Made by a program: the position numbers and the translations under genes. Source: Microbulbifer sp. Q7 (GTDB lineage Bacteria; Pseudomonadota; Gammaproteobacteria; Pseudomonadales; Cellvibrionaceae). Taken from it: 64,000 nt of DNA. This document shows, piece after piece, positions 1-8,911 of this stretch. Under the pieces are notes generated by a model that did not search any database, had not been told where the DNA came from, and saw only the letters and a program-made list of their open reading frames with translations. Numbering within the stretch: position 1 is the first letter of the stretch; each line of letters begins with the position of its first letter. The stretch is taken from assembly GCF_001639145.1 (NCBI RefSeq), contig NZ_LROY01000002.1, forward strand, positions 404,501 through 468,500, given 5' to 3'.

Positions 1-108
1 CTAAATCGCTTCTCGTTGCGTGGCAAACGTAAAGTACAGGGGCAGTGGCAGATGTTCTGCTTGGTACACAACATTGAGAAATTAATGAATTATGGCGCTA
101 TCCACTGA
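1..108 (+). pseudogene. 3' end of an IS1182-type transposase (partial at window edge)
   Basis: Frame 1 is open from the first base to a TGA at 106-108 and encodes 35 residues. They include RFSLRGKRKVQGQWQMFCLV followed by HNIEKL. An R-F-x-L-R-G-x-x-K-V-x-G-x-W-x-x-x-C-L-x-x-N pattern is characteristic of the C-terminus of IS1182-family DDE transposases. The start lies outside the window, so I cannot tell an intact element from a remnant. The following ~80 bases should hold the right end of the element, but I could not identify a terminal inverted repeat without the left end. Confidence 0.7.
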
Positions 109-117
109 TTAACAGGG

Positions 118-126
118 TTATCCACA
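118..126 (+). promoter_or_regulatory. Isolated DnaA-box-like nonamer
   Basis: TTATCCACA, a perfect match to the DnaA box consensus, sits 10 bases past the transposase stop codon. It is a single copy with no neighbouring boxes or AT-rich unwinding region, so this is not an origin. It may be chance or part of the IS end. Confidence 0.3.
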
Positions 127-264
127 CACGTGGCGTGAAAAAACGCGGAAAATACGCCCAAGCGTGATTATGTTAAAGGGGTGTGATTGAATTCTGGTCA
201 GGTGAAAACTAACAGAACCGAGCTGGAAGTAGGCGATGATATTTATCGTTCTTCTGCAGGCCCG

Positions 265-573
265 TTAAGTGCCAGTGCTCAGGAGCTTCGATTCTACATC
301 CATACTTTGGTGCAGAATTCTTATGATCTCAACGCATTCATTCTCACCAATTTTGTAAAAAATAATGTGAGCGCCATGCGGAATTTTTCGATAGCCGGAT
401 TTTATATTTTCACTACTCACGCCAGATAGTGGCGAAGCGGCGAGGTCATGAAAGGCGTCGTCAAACTTTTTGATGTAAACGTTGCGCTGGGCTACTCCCC
501 AGCGCCGTTCAGTAAAATTGGCAATACCTTTCAAGTCACTTTTTGCTTTACGACTTAGCTTAAATGAGCTCAT
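265..573 (-). CDS. parE: ParE-family toxin (RelE/ParE superfamily)
   Basis: A 102-residue protein of the type II toxin ParE family. The N-terminus (LSRKAKSDLKGIANFTERRWG) matches the ParE pattern of a basic helix followed by I-x-x-[FY]-[TI]. The central GYRKI and the C-terminal V-E-I-I-R-I-L-H-x-x-M-D stretch are the classic ParE core strands. ParE toxins of this family are known to poison DNA gyrase. Its start overlaps the 3' end of the upstream antitoxin gene by 4 bases (ATGA), so the two are co-translated. The locus sits directly beside an IS end in an AT-richer segment, which suggests acquired DNA. Confidence 0.9.
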   Translation of the reverse strand: MSSFKLSRKAKSDLKGIANFTERRWGVAQRNVYIKKFDDAFHDLAASPLSGVSSENIKSGYRKIPHGAHIIFYKIGENECVEIIRILHQSMDVESKLLSTGT

Positions 574-812
574 GGAGTTTTCTTTTCATCAAGCTCAGCA
601 ATAAATGATTCATAGGTATAATCAGTGAAACCGCTTTCCTCGCCTTCTTGCAGCAGTGAGCGAAGTGTTTCCAGCTTGGTTTCGGTGTCTTCGAGCAACC
701 GCAAACCCGCACGAACGACCTCACTTGCGGAGCCATAGCGTCCGCTGGCGACTTCTTTGGCTATAAATTCATCAAAATGGGATCCGAGGGTCATGCTGGT
801 GTTCTTGGCCAT
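570..812 (-). CDS. parD: ParD-family antitoxin (ribbon-helix-helix)
   Basis: An 80-residue antitoxin. The N-terminus (M-A-K-N-T-S-M-T-L-G-x-H-F-D-E-F-I) and the segment GRYGSASEVVRAGLRLLED are typical of ParD/CopG-like ribbon-helix-helix proteins. In this family the N-terminal domain dimerises and binds the operator, and the acidic C-terminal tail (here EESGFTDYTYESFIAELDE) wraps and neutralises ParE. The gene precedes and overlaps parE by 4 bases. By analogy the ParD-ParE complex should repress the promoter in the AT-rich bases just upstream (813-860). Confidence 0.9.
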   Translation of the reverse strand: MAKNTSMTLGSHFDEFIAKEVASGRYGSASEVVRAGLRLLEDTETKLETLRSLLQEGEESGFTDYTYESFIAELDEKKTP

Positions 813-1086
813 AGCGCCTCCTCATACCAATAAGTACCTAAATATGGTATCGAGTGGTCGGGGTGTCAAGTACTCTGTACATGCACTTAACAAGGTGCTG
901 CAGCCGACGTCGTCACCTATCCCGCTTTTGCACACACCTCCATAAAACTCATTTGGAGCTGGCAAATGGCGCACGCACATCACCACAGCTTTTGAGTTGA
1001 AGGCAGGGCAGCGTGAACTGAAATCCTCGGGGTGCATGGCCAGGTACATGGGGAATTCGAGGGAGGTAATCTTGACTTAAAGCGGG
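813..1086. other. Intergenic stretch, parDE promoter region
   Basis: About 270 bases between parD and the tRNA terminator. The end nearest parD is AT-rich and must carry the parDE promoter. I see no convincing gene, hairpin element or second toxin-antitoxin pair in the rest. Confidence 0.5.
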
Positions 1087-1126
1087 AAAAAAAAAGCCCC
1101 GAACTCTTTCGAGATCGGGGCTTTTT
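1087..1126 (-). terminator. Intrinsic terminator of the tRNA-Arg gene
   Basis: On the minus strand, GCCCCGA and TCGGGGC arms flank a short loop and are followed by a run of nine T, immediately downstream of the tRNA. A shorter T-run also follows the stem on the plus strand, so it could work in both directions. Confidence 0.85.
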
Positions 1127-1130
1127 AATA

Positions 1131-1207
1131 TGGCGCGCTCGGGAGGATTCGAACCTCCGACCGCCTGGTTCGTAGCCAGGTACTCTATCCAGCTGAGCTA
1201 CGAGCGC
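1131..1207 (-). tRNA. tRNA-Arg (anticodon ACG)
   Basis: Read on the minus strand this is a complete 77-nt cloverleaf. The acceptor arms GCGCTCG and CGAGCGC pair, the D-arm carries AGCTCAGCTGGATAGAG, the anticodon loop is CTACGAA with anticodon ACG, and the T-arm carries GGTTCGAATCC. A discriminator G is followed by an encoded CCA. It closely resembles the E. coli arginine ACG tRNA, whose A34 is deaminated to inosine to read CGU, CGC and CGA. It has its own strong promoter and terminator and no tRNA neighbour in the window. Confidence 0.97.
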
Positions 1208-1223
1208 GTCGTTGTGGTTGCGA

Positions 1224-1252
1224 ACTATAGTGACTTGCCTTGGCTTCGTCAA
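1224..1252 (-). promoter_or_regulatory. Sigma-70 promoter of tRNA-Arg
   Basis: On the minus strand TTGACG (-35) and TATAGT (-10) are separated by exactly 17 bases, and the -10 lies 17 bases before the tRNA 5' end. A very AT-rich tract with A/T runs just upstream of the -35 (1253-1300) could act as an UP element. Confidence 0.8.
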
Positions 1253-1453
1253 CTATTTTTTTAAAGATTTTTTCAAAAACTCTTTAAAAATCCGCAGGTT
1301 ACCGAGCTTCAGGGCTGTCCGGGGATGGCCGGTTCAACTCGATAGGGCGCGCATTCTGCCGCGCTACTTCGGTGTTTGCAAGTACTTTTTTCAACTTATG
1401 GCGACGCGGTGTTTCGGACGCCTTGGGCGGTTAGCCTGGGTGTCAGTTGGGGC

Positions 1454-2500
1454 TCAGGCGACATGTTGCTCTTGTGTGTGCGGCGCTGGTTGCAGGTGTT
1501 GGGCAAACGCCTGTTCGAGGAGCTCTGGGTCGCGGTGGCGCTTGATCTGTTCGAAGAATACGGTGGCCTGCGGGTAGCTCAATTTGAGGTAAGCCAGCCA
1601 CTGTTTTACCCGGTTGCCCAGGTACTTGGCCGGGTAGATGTCCTGGGTGGTGGTGTAGTAGTCATAGAGGATGGCTGCGACCTGGTGCCACTGCAGTGGC
1701 TGATACTCGCGCCCCGCGTACATAGCCTGTATCTGCAGGCCGATATCGGGGCGCGCGAGCAGGCTGCGGCCAAACATGTAGGCGTCACAGCCGGTCACCT
1801 CGCGGCAGCGCTTGAAGTCGTCCAGTGTCCACAGGTCGCCATTGGCGATGACCCGTATCCCCAGTTGCTGGCGGATTTCTCCGATGTATTCCCAGTACGC
1901 CGGCGGCCGGTAGCCGTCCACTTTGGAGCGGGCGTGCACCGCCAGTTCGCTGGCGCCACCGGCTTCGGCGGCGCGGGCGTTATCGAGGTAGCTGCTGCGG
2001 TCTTGGTACCCCAGACGGATCTTGGCGGAAACGGGTATCTCGTCGGGCACGGCCTGGCGCACGGCAGCGACGATGCCCTCTACGCGGGACGGAGACTGGA
2101 GCAGGCAGGCGCCACCGTCACTATTGTTGACGGACTTTGCCGGGCAGCCGAAATTGAGGTCGATGGACTTGGCTCCGGCTTCCACTGCTTTGGCGGCATT
2201 GTATGCCATGGCGGTGGGGTTGCCGCCCAGCAGTTGCAACTTCACGGGTGTGCCGTTTGGCGTCTGCGCACCCTGTTCCAGTTCGGGGCACAGGCGGGTG
2301 AAAACACGGCGCGGCAGCCGGGTATGGGTGACGCGAACAAATTCGGTGACGCAAACATCCACGCCGCCCAGACGCGACAACAGGTCGCGGACGTGATGGT
2401 CGATAACCCCTTCCATCGGCGCCTGATAGATTGTGGGGCGCCCGGTTGTTGCGGGCTGGGGTCGCGCGGGGGCGGGTGCTGGGGACTTCGTGACGTGCAT
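1454..2500 (-). CDS. dusC: tRNA-dihydrouridine(16) synthase DusC
   Basis: A 348-residue FMN-dependent tRNA dihydrouridine synthase, which reduces a uridine in the tRNA D-loop using NADPH. The TIM-barrel core starts at YQAPMEGV (about residue 25). The Dus signature DLNFGCPAKSVNNSDGGA holds the catalytic cysteine C119, and FMN-phosphate motifs (IANGDL, FGRSLLA) follow. The short DusA/DusB-type differences and the FGCPAKxVNNSxGGA variant favour DusC. The ~20-residue proline/alanine-rich N-terminus is longer than in E. coli, so a later start is possible. It is monocistronic, with no partner nearby. Confidence 0.9.
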   Translation of the reverse strand: MHVTKSPAPAPARPQPATTGRPTIYQAPMEGVIDHHVRDLLSRLGGVDVCVTEFVRVTHTRLPRRVFTRLCPELEQGAQTPNGTPVKLQLLGGNPTAMAYNAAKAVEAGAKSIDLNFGCPAKSVNNSDGGACLLQSPSRVEGIVAAVRQAVPDEIPVSAKIRLGYQDRSSYLDNARAAEAGGASELAVHARSKVDGYRPPAYWEYIGEIRQQLGIRVIANGDLWTLDDFKRCREVTGCDAYMFGRSLLARPDIGLQIQAMYAGREYQPLQWHQVAAILYDYYTTTQDIYPAKYLGNRVKQWLAYLKLSYPQATVFFEQIKRHRDPELLEQAFAQHLQPAPHTQEQHVA

Positions 2501-2760
2501 GGATAATTGCTGGTTGCTGCCTGATACCGGGGCGCTATTGTAAGGGATTGGCGGGGCGGTTGTGCAATTAATCAGCAGTTTTGTGCTGGGGTTTCCCTGG
2601 TGCGAAATGGTAGTGAAAATGGCGAAAAAACGCGGTATCTGACAGGTTCTTGGTTGCTTCTGTAACTAATAAGTGTTTGATTTCCAAGAGTTATTGACCG
2701 GATAATATCGCCCGCAAAATCTCAACAGACACAATAAAAGTCATTTGCGAGGGAATAGAC

Positions 2761-3006
2761 GTGCAAGAGTCACTGATGCAGCAAGGCCTGGATATCACGC
2801 TGTTCGGCATGGGGATTGTATTTACGTTTCTTCTCGTCCTGGTGATCTGCACCACCTTGATGTCCCGTTTTGTTACCCGATTTTTTCCCGAGGCCGAGCC
2901 TGTTGCGCCGGTCGTCAATGCGTCCGGCACACCGCCGGCCGGGGACGAGCGCCTGAAAAAAATTATTAAGGCGGCCATCGAGCAGCATCGCAACAAGCGC
3001 CGTTAA
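2761..3006 (+). CDS. oadG: Oxaloacetate decarboxylase gamma subunit
   Basis: An 81-residue small membrane subunit of the Na+-pumping oxaloacetate decarboxylase. One transmembrane segment (about residues 10-32, LFGMGIVFTFLLVLVICTTL) is followed by a short soluble tail ending in basic residues. That is the usual OadG layout, in which the tail helps hold Zn2+ and bridges the alpha and beta subunits. The start is GTG, with GAGGGAA upstream. It is first in the operon order gamma-alpha-beta. Confidence 0.88.
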   Translation: MQESLMQQGLDITLFGMGIVFTFLLVLVICTTLMSRFVTRFFPEAEPVAPVVNASGTPPAGDERLKKIIKAAIEQHRNKRR

Positions 3007-3132
3007 CGCGGTGCGATAAATACATCGTTTTAGGTTCGGCCCGGTTGTTTTCCGTTGCGTTCGCGAACGCCTGCCGGGAAGGGCGGCCGGTCAGCCAAGT
3101 TTTCAAGATCAACTTTCCAAGAGAGACGACCC

Positions 3133-4920
3133 ATGACTGAGGTTAAAAAGCCATTGGGGATTACGGATGTAGTCCTGCGCGACGCCCACCAGTCGCTATT
3201 CGCAACCCGCCTGCGCCTGGATGACATGCTGCCAATTGCGGAGAAGCTGGACCAAGTCGGTTTCTGGTCTCTGGAATCTTGGGGCGGTGCGACCTTTGAT
3301 GCCTGTATCCGCTATTTGGGTGAGGATCCATGGGAGCGTATTCGCGAGCTTAAAAAAGCCATGCCGAACACGCCGCAGCAGATGTTGTTCCGCGGCCAGA
3401 ATATTCTTGGTTATCGCCACTATGCGGATGATGTGGTGGAGAAGTTTGTGGAGCGTGCGGCAGTTAATGGCGTGGATGTGTTCCGCGTATTTGACGCGAT
3501 GAACGATATGCGCAATCTGCAGACGGCGCTGGCGGCGGTGAAAAAGCAGGGTAAGCATGCGCAGGGCACAATTTCTTACACCGTGAGCCCGGTGCACAAC
3601 ATGGACCTGTGGGTGGACCTGGGTCGTCAGATCGAAGATATGGGAGCCGACTCCATTGCCATCAAGGATATGGCTGGCCTGCTGCGCCCCTATGAGGGAT
3701 TCGAGCTGGTCAAGCGCCTGAAGGCGGCGGTGGACATCCCTATTCATATGCAGTGCCACGCCACCACGGGCCTGTCCACAGCGACGGCGCTGAAGTGTGT
3801 GGAGGCGGGTATCGACAATATCGATACCGCAATCTCTTCCATGTCCATGACCTACGGCCACAGCCCCACCGAGGCGGTGGTGGCGATCCTCGAAGGCACC
3901 GAGCGGGATACCGGCCTGGACATCCAGTTGCTGGAGGAAATCGCTGCTTACTTCCGCGAGGTTCGCAAAAAGTACGCGAAGTTCGAAGGCTCCCTGCGGG
4001 GTGTGGATTCGCGGATTCTGGTGGCGCAGGTGCCCGGCGGCATGCTGACCAATATGGAAAACCAGCTGCGTGAGCAGGGTGCCGGCGACCGTCTCGATGA
4101 GGTGTTGGAAGAGATCCCCCGCGTACGCAAAGATCTGGGGTTTATCCCACTGGTTACGCCGACCTCCCAGATCGTTGGCACCCAGTCGGTGCTCAATGTG
4201 CTGACCGGCGAGCGCTACAAGTCCATCTCCAAGGAAACGGCAGCGGTGCTGAAGGGCGAGTATGGCGCGACCCCTGCGGAGGTCGACAAGGCGCTGCAGG
4301 ACAAGGTACTGGACGGTGCCGAGCCGGTCACCTGTCGCCCGGCGGACCTGCTGTCGCCTGAGCTGGAAAAACTGGCCGGGGAACTGCGGGAGAAAGCCGA
4401 CGCGGACGATATTTTGCTGTCGGACGGGGAAGGCGAGATCGACGATGTACTGACCTACGCCCTGTTCCCGCAGATTGGCCTCAAGTTCCTGAAAAACCGT
4501 GACAACCCTGACGCGTTTGAGCCCGTGCCCACGGGCAACGAATCCTCTGAAGTGAAAAACGATCAGGGCGAATGCGTGTACACCGTGTCGGTGGAAGGGC
4601 AGAGCTATACGGTCACGGTTGCCGATGGTGGCGATGTGACGGGCATGGTCAAGGTTGGCGATGCGGCGCCCGCAAGTGGCGGCACCGCGCCGGTGGCGTC
4701 CGGGTCCGGCGAGCCGGTGAAGGCACCGCTGGCGGGCAATATTTTCAAGGTACTGGTAAAGCCCGGCGATCAGGTGAGCGAAGGTCAGAACATCGTGATC
4801 CTTGAAGCCATGAAGATGGAAACCGCTGTGAGTGCGCCACGTGCTGGTACTGTCACCGGCGTGACCATCAAGGAAGGCGATGCCGTGGCGGTGGGCGATG
4901 CCCTGCTGACCATCGCGTAA
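3133..4920 (+). CDS. oadA: Oxaloacetate decarboxylase alpha subunit
   Basis: A 595-residue biotin carboxyltransferase that moves the carboxyl group of oxaloacetate to biotin. An HMGL-like carboxyltransferase barrel comes first ([19 protein letters not shown] near the N-terminus), then the PYC/OADA conserved domain. A Pro/Ala/Gly-rich linker leads to a biotinyl domain whose EAMKMET motif carries the biotinylated Lys at residue 561, 35 residues from the end as usual. The frame is open further upstream to 3055, but the ATG at 3133 is preferred because homology begins there and GAGAGACGA precedes it. It acts with OadG and OadB, just upstream and downstream. Confidence 0.95.
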   Translation: MTEVKKPLGITDVVLRDAHQSLFATRLRLDDMLPIAEKLDQVGFWSLESWGGATFDACIRYLGEDPWERIRELKKAMPNTPQQMLFRGQNILGYRHYADDVVEKFVERAAVNGVDVFRVFDAMNDMRNLQTALAAVKKQGKHAQGTISYTVSPVHNMDLWVDLGRQIEDMGADSIAIKDMAGLLRPYEGFELVKRLKAAVDIPIHMQCHATTGLSTATALKCVEAGIDNIDTAISSMSMTYGHSPTEAVVAILEGTERDTGLDIQLLEEIAAYFREVRKKYAKFEGSLRGVDSRILVAQVPGGMLTNMENQLREQGAGDRLDEVLEEIPRVRKDLGFIPLVTPTSQIVGTQSVLNVLTGERYKSISKETAAVLKGEYGATPAEVDKALQDKVLDGAEPVTCRPADLLSPELEKLAGELREKADADDILLSDGEGEIDDVLTYALFPQIGLKFLKNRDNPDAFEPVPTGNESSEVKNDQGECVYTVSVEGQSYTVTVADGGDVTGMVKVGDAAPASGGTAPVASGSGEPVKAPLAGNIFKVLVKPGDQVSEGQNIVILEAMKMETAVSAPRAGTVTGVTIKEGDAVAVGDALLTIA

Positions 4921-4931
4921 CGGGGGCATTT

Positions 4932-6245
4932 GTGGAAAATATAACGAATCTCTGGCTCTCATCCGGCGCCTATCAGATGACCATCGGGCAGTTCTCGATG
5001 ATGGTGGTCTGCCTCGGTTTGCTGTTTCTCGCCATTCGTAAAAACTTTGAGCCACTGCTGCTGGTGCCGATTGGCTTCGGCGGCATTCTTGCCAATATTC
5101 CCGGCGCCAACCTGGCGCTGCCCGCGGTCGAAGCGGCGATTTATTCTGGCGACGCCGGGGTGATGAATCAGCTCGCACAAGCGCTGGGGCTGGCCGGTTT
5201 CGACTCTATCGAGGGGCTCAAAGTGGCGCTGGAAAACGCGTCGGCGGCGGCGCAGCTGCGTGTGGAGCAGATTGCCGCCGATGCGGGCTTCAACAACGGC
5301 ATGTTGTACAACTTCTACAACGTGGCCATTGCTTCCGGTGTGGCCCCGCTGGTGATTTTCATGGGCGTGGGGGCGATGACCGATTTCGGTCCGCTGCTGG
5401 CCAACCCCCGCACCCTGTTCCTGGGGGCAGCGGCGCAGTTTGGTATTTTCGCCACGGTGCTCGGCGCAGTCGGTATGTCGGCGGCGGGGATCATGGATTT
5501 CTCCGTCGCGGACGCGGCGGCGATCGGCATTATTGGCGGTGCCGATGGCCCCACGGCGATTTATGTGTCGAGCCTGCTGGCGCCGGACCTGCTCGGTGCC
5601 ATCGCGGTCGCGGCCTACTCGTATATGGCACTGGTGCCGCTGATCCAGCCGCCGATTATGCGCGCGCTTACCACCGAGCAGGAGCGCCGGATTGAGATGG
5701 TGCAGCTGCGACCGGTGAGCAAGCGCGAGAAAATCATCTTCCCGCTGGTGCTGCTGATCCTGGTGGCCCTGTTTCTGCCAGACGCGGCACCACTGCTGGG
5801 GATGTTCTGCTTTGGTAACCTGATGCGGGAGTGCGGTGTGGTATCTCGCTTGTCAGACACCGCGCAGAATGCGCTGATCAATATCACCACGATCTTCCTT
5901 GGCCTGTCGGTCGGCTCCAAGTTGGCGGCGGACAAGTTCTTGGATCCGAAAACCCTCGGCATCCTGGCGCTGGGCATCGTCGCTTTTGCCATCGGCACCG
6001 CGGCCGGTGTGTTGATGGCCAAGTTGCTGAATGCGGTCAGCAAGAACAAGATCAACCCGTTGATCGGTTCGGCGGGGGTGTCCGCGGTGCCCATGGCGGC
6101 GCGGGTCTCCAACAAGCTGGGCCTGGAGGCCAACCCGCACAACTTCCTGTTGATGCACGCCATGGGGCCCAACGTGGCCGGTGTGATCGGCTCCGCGGTG
6201 GCGGCCGGTGTCATGATCACCATGGTGCGCGCCATGACCGGCTGA
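4932..6245 (+). CDS. oadB: Oxaloacetate decarboxylase beta subunit (Na+ pump)
   Basis: A 437-residue polytopic membrane protein that decarboxylates carboxybiotin and exports Na+. The signature [10 protein letters not shown] carries the Asp (residue 205) that corresponds to the Na+-binding Asp of known OadB proteins, and [11 protein letters not shown] near residue 55 is also conserved. The start is GTG, 11 bases after the oadA stop. It completes a gamma-alpha-beta operon followed by a terminator. A Na+ export pump of this kind is common in marine gammaproteobacteria. Confidence 0.95.
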   Translation: MENITNLWLSSGAYQMTIGQFSMMVVCLGLLFLAIRKNFEPLLLVPIGFGGILANIPGANLALPAVEAAIYSGDAGVMNQLAQALGLAGFDSIEGLKVALENASAAAQLRVEQIAADAGFNNGMLYNFYNVAIASGVAPLVIFMGVGAMTDFGPLLANPRTLFLGAAAQFGIFATVLGAVGMSAAGIMDFSVADAAAIGIIGGADGPTAIYVSSLLAPDLLGAIAVAAYSYMALVPLIQPPIMRALTTEQERRIEMVQLRPVSKREKIIFPLVLLILVALFLPDAAPLLGMFCFGNLMRECGVVSRLSDTAQNALINITTIFLGLSVGSKLAADKFLDPKTLGILALGIVAFAIGTAAGVLMAKLLNAVSKNKINPLIGSAGVSAVPMAARVSNKLGLEANPHNFLLMHAMGPNVAGVIGSAVAAGVMITMVRAMTG

Positions 6246-6272
6246 TGGGCTGGCATCTGCCTGCTGCTACAC

Positions 6273-6296
6273 AACCCCGCTGCGGCGGGGTTTTTT
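6273..6296 (+). terminator. Terminator of the oad operon
   Basis: A CCCCGC/GCGGGG hairpin with a tight loop is followed by six T, 28 bases after the oadB stop. Confidence 0.85.
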
Positions 6297-6442
6297 GTGT
6301 CCGGCAGCAACCGTTGACTCGATAGTCCGCATTGGGCGCGGGCACCGGGCGCCGCCCCGGGCCGCCGTGTTAAGATGGCGGCCGTTTTGTAATAGGGCGG
6401 CAGCCTGGCCCCGAGTAAGGCCCGCGCCGCAAAGGAGAGGTT

Positions 6443-7231
6443 ATGTCCTGGTTGGGAGCGGGTATTGGTGCGGGCATCGGCATGATGTTTGGCGGCCCCA
6501 TCGGTGCCGCACTGGGTGCCTGGGTGGGGAGTTCGTTTGGCTCCGGGCTTAAGAAGCTGAGTGAAGCGGGTGTGACCCTGAACCGTGAGGGTGCGCAGAC
6601 GGTATTTATCGTCGCGTTGTTTTCCATGCTGGCAAAAATGGCCAAGGCGGACGGTCAGGTTTCGAAAGCGGAAATCCAGCTGGTTGATGACTTCATCAAT
6701 AACAACCTGCGCCTGAATGCTGAGGATCGCCAGCAGGCGATCAAGATTTTCCAGAACGCCAAAGACGATCAGTTCAGCATCTACGATTACGCCCAGCAGT
6801 ACCGGCAGCTGATCCGCAATCAGGCCATGCGGGAAATGGTCTACCGCCTGCTGTTTGCGGTGGCGTTTGCCGATGGCGAACTGCACCCGGCGGAAGAGCA
6901 GATTCTGCGAAAAATTCCCGCTTCACTAGGGTTGCATGAGTCGATTTTTACCGCGATGTATAACGAGTTTACCCATCGCTCGCCCGGCGCCAGCGCCGAC
7001 ACGCTGAAGGCGCATTACGATATTCTGGGGTGTAGCCCGGAAGCGACCGATAAGGAGCTGAAGCTGGCGTACCGGCGCAAGGCCGCCGAGTTTCATCCGG
7101 ACAAAATCGCCTCCAAGGGGCTGCCGGATGAGTTTATGCGCCATGCCGAAGACCAGATGAAAACCATTACCGTGGCCTACGACACCATCGTTGCGGCGCG
7201 CAAGCGCCAGGCGGCGGTTGACCAGGTTTGA
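6443..7231 (+). CDS. djlA: DjlA-like membrane-anchored DnaJ co-chaperone
   Basis: A 262-residue protein with three parts. A glycine-rich N-terminal membrane segment (about residues 4-33) is followed by a TerB-like helical domain (about 55-180) with the acidic AKADGQVSKAE and AFADGELHPAE repeats. A C-terminal J domain starts at HYDILG (about 192) and carries the HPD motif at residues 218-220. This is the DjlA architecture: a J-domain protein facing the cytoplasm that stimulates DnaK. A strong GGAGAGG site precedes the ATG. The next gene, bolA, starts 17 bases after its stop, so the two are probably co-transcribed. Confidence 0.9.
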   Translation: MSWLGAGIGAGIGMMFGGPIGAALGAWVGSSFGSGLKKLSEAGVTLNREGAQTVFIVALFSMLAKMAKADGQVSKAEIQLVDDFINNNLRLNAEDRQQAIKIFQNAKDDQFSIYDYAQQYRQLIRNQAMREMVYRLLFAVAFADGELHPAEEQILRKIPASLGLHESIFTAMYNEFTHRSPGASADTLKAHYDILGCSPEATDKELKLAYRRKAAEFHPDKIASKGLPDEFMRHAEDQMKTITVAYDTIVAARKRQAAVDQV

Positions 7232-7247
7232 AGTGAGGAGCCCGCCA

Positions 7248-7553
7248 ATGTCTCTGGCAGTACAAATTCAACAGAAGCTGAGTGATGCGTTTACACCGAC
7301 CCACATCGAGGTGGATTGTGAAAGTCACATGCACAATGTCCCCGAAGGGGCCGAGATGCATTTCCGTGTGGTGCTGGTGAGCGAGGCCTTTACCGGTGTT
7401 CGCAAGGTGCAGCGGCACCAGAAAGTGTACGCGGTGCTGGCGGACGAGATGGCCGGGCCGATTCACGCCCTGGCGTTGCACCTCTACACCGGTGAGGAGT
7501 GGGCGGGGCAGGCGCCGCAAAGTCCGCAGTGTCTGGGCGCCAATAAAGGTTAA
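7248..7553 (+). CDS. bolA: BolA family transcriptional/iron regulator
   Basis: A 101-residue BolA-fold protein. The segment SHMHNVPEGAEMHFRVVLVS, with F-x-G-x-x-x-V-x-R-H-Q-x-V-Y just after, is diagnostic of BolA proper rather than the short IbaG type. BolA proteins pair with monothiol glutaredoxins around a 2Fe-2S cluster and affect morphology and stress responses. The frame is open from 7191, but homology starts at the ATG at 7248, which follows a GTGAGGAG ribosome site. Confidence 0.9.
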   Translation: MSLAVQIQQKLSDAFTPTHIEVDCESHMHNVPEGAEMHFRVVLVSEAFTGVRKVQRHQKVYAVLADEMAGPIHALALHLYTGEEWAGQAPQSPQCLGANKG

Positions 7554-7660
7554 TCCGGGTGGTTGTCGGTCAGGTATGATGCGGCCAGATTGCGGCCGCA
7601 CTCGTTCGCCGCAGCCAAGAAATCAACATCAGGTTAGAAACACAGAATTCAGGAGTAGCC

Positions 7661-8515
7661 GTGGAAGGCTTTATTGTCGACGTTACCGCCGAGAACGCCC
7701 AGCAAGTATTGATCGAAGAGTCCATGAAACGCCCGGTGGTGGTGGACGTATGGGCGGATTGGTGCGAACCCTGCAAGCAGCTGATGCCGGTGCTGGAAAA
7801 ACTGGCCAATGAGTACGCGGGGCAGTTCCTGCTGGCGAAACTCAATGCGGATACGGAGCAGGCGCTGGCCGGCCAGCTCGGGGTACGCAGCCTGCCAACC
7901 GTAATGGTGTTGAAAGATGGCCAGCCGGTGGACGGTTTTGCCGGCGCGCAGCCGGAACAACAGATCCGCGAAATGCTGGACAAGTACCTGCCCAAGGCTT
8001 GGGAGCTGCAATACCAGCAGGCGCAGAAGCTGGTCGGGGAAGGCGAGCTGGACGAAGCGCTGCCGCTGTTGCGCCAGGCTTATGCTGATTCCGACGAGCG
8101 CGCGGACATTGCCAAGCAGTATGCGGCCGTGTTGCTGGAGAAGAACCGGGTCAAGGACGCCGAAGAAGTGCTGGGCAAGATTCTGATGGCGGACCAGGAT
8201 GCGGACTACCAGCAGCTGATGGCGCAGCTGGAACTGAAGCAGGCCGCGGCCGATTCCCCCGAAATCAAGGCCCTGCAGCAGGCGCTGGCGGAAAACCCGG
8301 ACGACAGTGAGTCTGCGTACAAGCTGGCCGTACAGCTCAGTCAGGCGGACCGTCACGAAGAGGCGCTGGAAATTCTGCTCGGCTTGTTGCGCAAAGACCT
8401 GGGCTTTGCCGATGGCGCGGCCAAGCAGGTCTACCTGGATATCGTCAAGGCGCTGGGAGCCGGTGACCCGGTAGCGACGACCTACCAGCGCAAACTGATG
8501 ACCCTGATGTTCTGA
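7661..8515 (+). CDS. cnoX: Thioredoxin-TPR co-chaperone, CnoX/YbbN type
   Basis: A 284-residue protein with an N-terminal thioredoxin fold (about 1-110) and a TPR-like helical C-terminus (about 115-284). Its active site is WC35EPC38, so unlike E. coli CnoX/YbbN (SxHC) it keeps both cysteines and could be redox active. CnoX protects substrates during oxidative stress and hands them to GroEL/ES or DnaK. The start is GTG with AGGAG seven bases upstream. A TPR-containing thioredoxin is an alternative name, but the length and domain order match YbbN. Confidence 0.88.
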   Translation: MEGFIVDVTAENAQQVLIEESMKRPVVVDVWADWCEPCKQLMPVLEKLANEYAGQFLLAKLNADTEQALAGQLGVRSLPTVMVLKDGQPVDGFAGAQPEQQIREMLDKYLPKAWELQYQQAQKLVGEGELDEALPLLRQAYADSDERADIAKQYAAVLLEKNRVKDAEEVLGKILMADQDADYQQLMAQLELKQAAADSPEIKALQQALAENPDDSESAYKLAVQLSQADRHEEALEILLGLLRKDLGFADGAAKQVYLDIVKALGAGDPVATTYQRKLMTLMF

Positions 8516-8533
8516 TCCGCTGGGATCGAAGCC

Positions 8534-8851
8534 ATGTACAAACTGTGTATCTACATACCCGAGTCGCATCTGGAGCCGGTGAAACAGGCGATTTTTGCCG
8601 CCGGCGCCGGGCGTATCGGTGACTACGACCGTTGCTGCTGGCAGGTGTTGGGCACCGGGCAATTCCGGCCATTAGACGGCAGCCAGCCGTTTATTGGCCA
8701 GCAGGGGGCGGTGGAACAGGTGCCGGAGTATCGGCTGGAAACCGTCTGCGTGGATGCGGTCGTCGATGCGGTACTGGCGGCCATGCGCGATGCGCATCCC
8801 TATGAAGAGCCCGCATTTGACCTGTGGAAGCTCGACGACCGCTGCAACTGA
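8534..8851 (+). CDS. YqfO/NIF3-like small protein
   Basis: A 105-residue stand-alone protein resembling the domain inserted in NIF3/YqfO proteins, a PII-like alpha-beta fold. Typical features are the start Y-K-L-x-x-Y-I-P-E-x-H, the GAGRIGDYDRC loop, and the end AMRDAHPYEEPAFDLW. The biochemical role is unknown. It starts 18 bases after the cnoX stop and is likely in the same transcript. Confidence 0.8.
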   Translation: MYKLCIYIPESHLEPVKQAIFAAGAGRIGDYDRCCWQVLGTGQFRPLDGSQPFIGQQGAVEQVPEYRLETVCVDAVVDAVLAAMRDAHPYEEPAFDLWKLDDRCN

Positions 8852-8911
8852 TTAGTGTGGATGCCGTATCCCGGCAGGGGCCGGGATGCTCGGTGGCCGT
8901 TGAATGCCCGC

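Noticed and set aside
118..126. Replication origin from the DnaA box
   Set aside because: Only one box, with no dnaA, gyrB or dnaN nearby and no cluster.
187..429. Open frame on the plus strand across the parE gene
   Set aside because: It lies antisense to a clear ParE toxin and its product resembles nothing known.
880..1010. Integron attC-like ACTTAAC core near 886-895
   Set aside because: No matching GTTRRRY end with a complementary arm downstream and no integrase, so not an attC site.
822..1049. 75-residue minus-strand frame between parD and tRNA-Arg
   Set aside because: No recognisable features, no good ribosome site, and it lies in an AT-varied intergenic stretch.
3196..5178. 660-residue minus-strand frame opposite oadA/oadB
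   Set aside because: It is antisense to two well-supported genes; long shadow frames are common in high-GC DNA.
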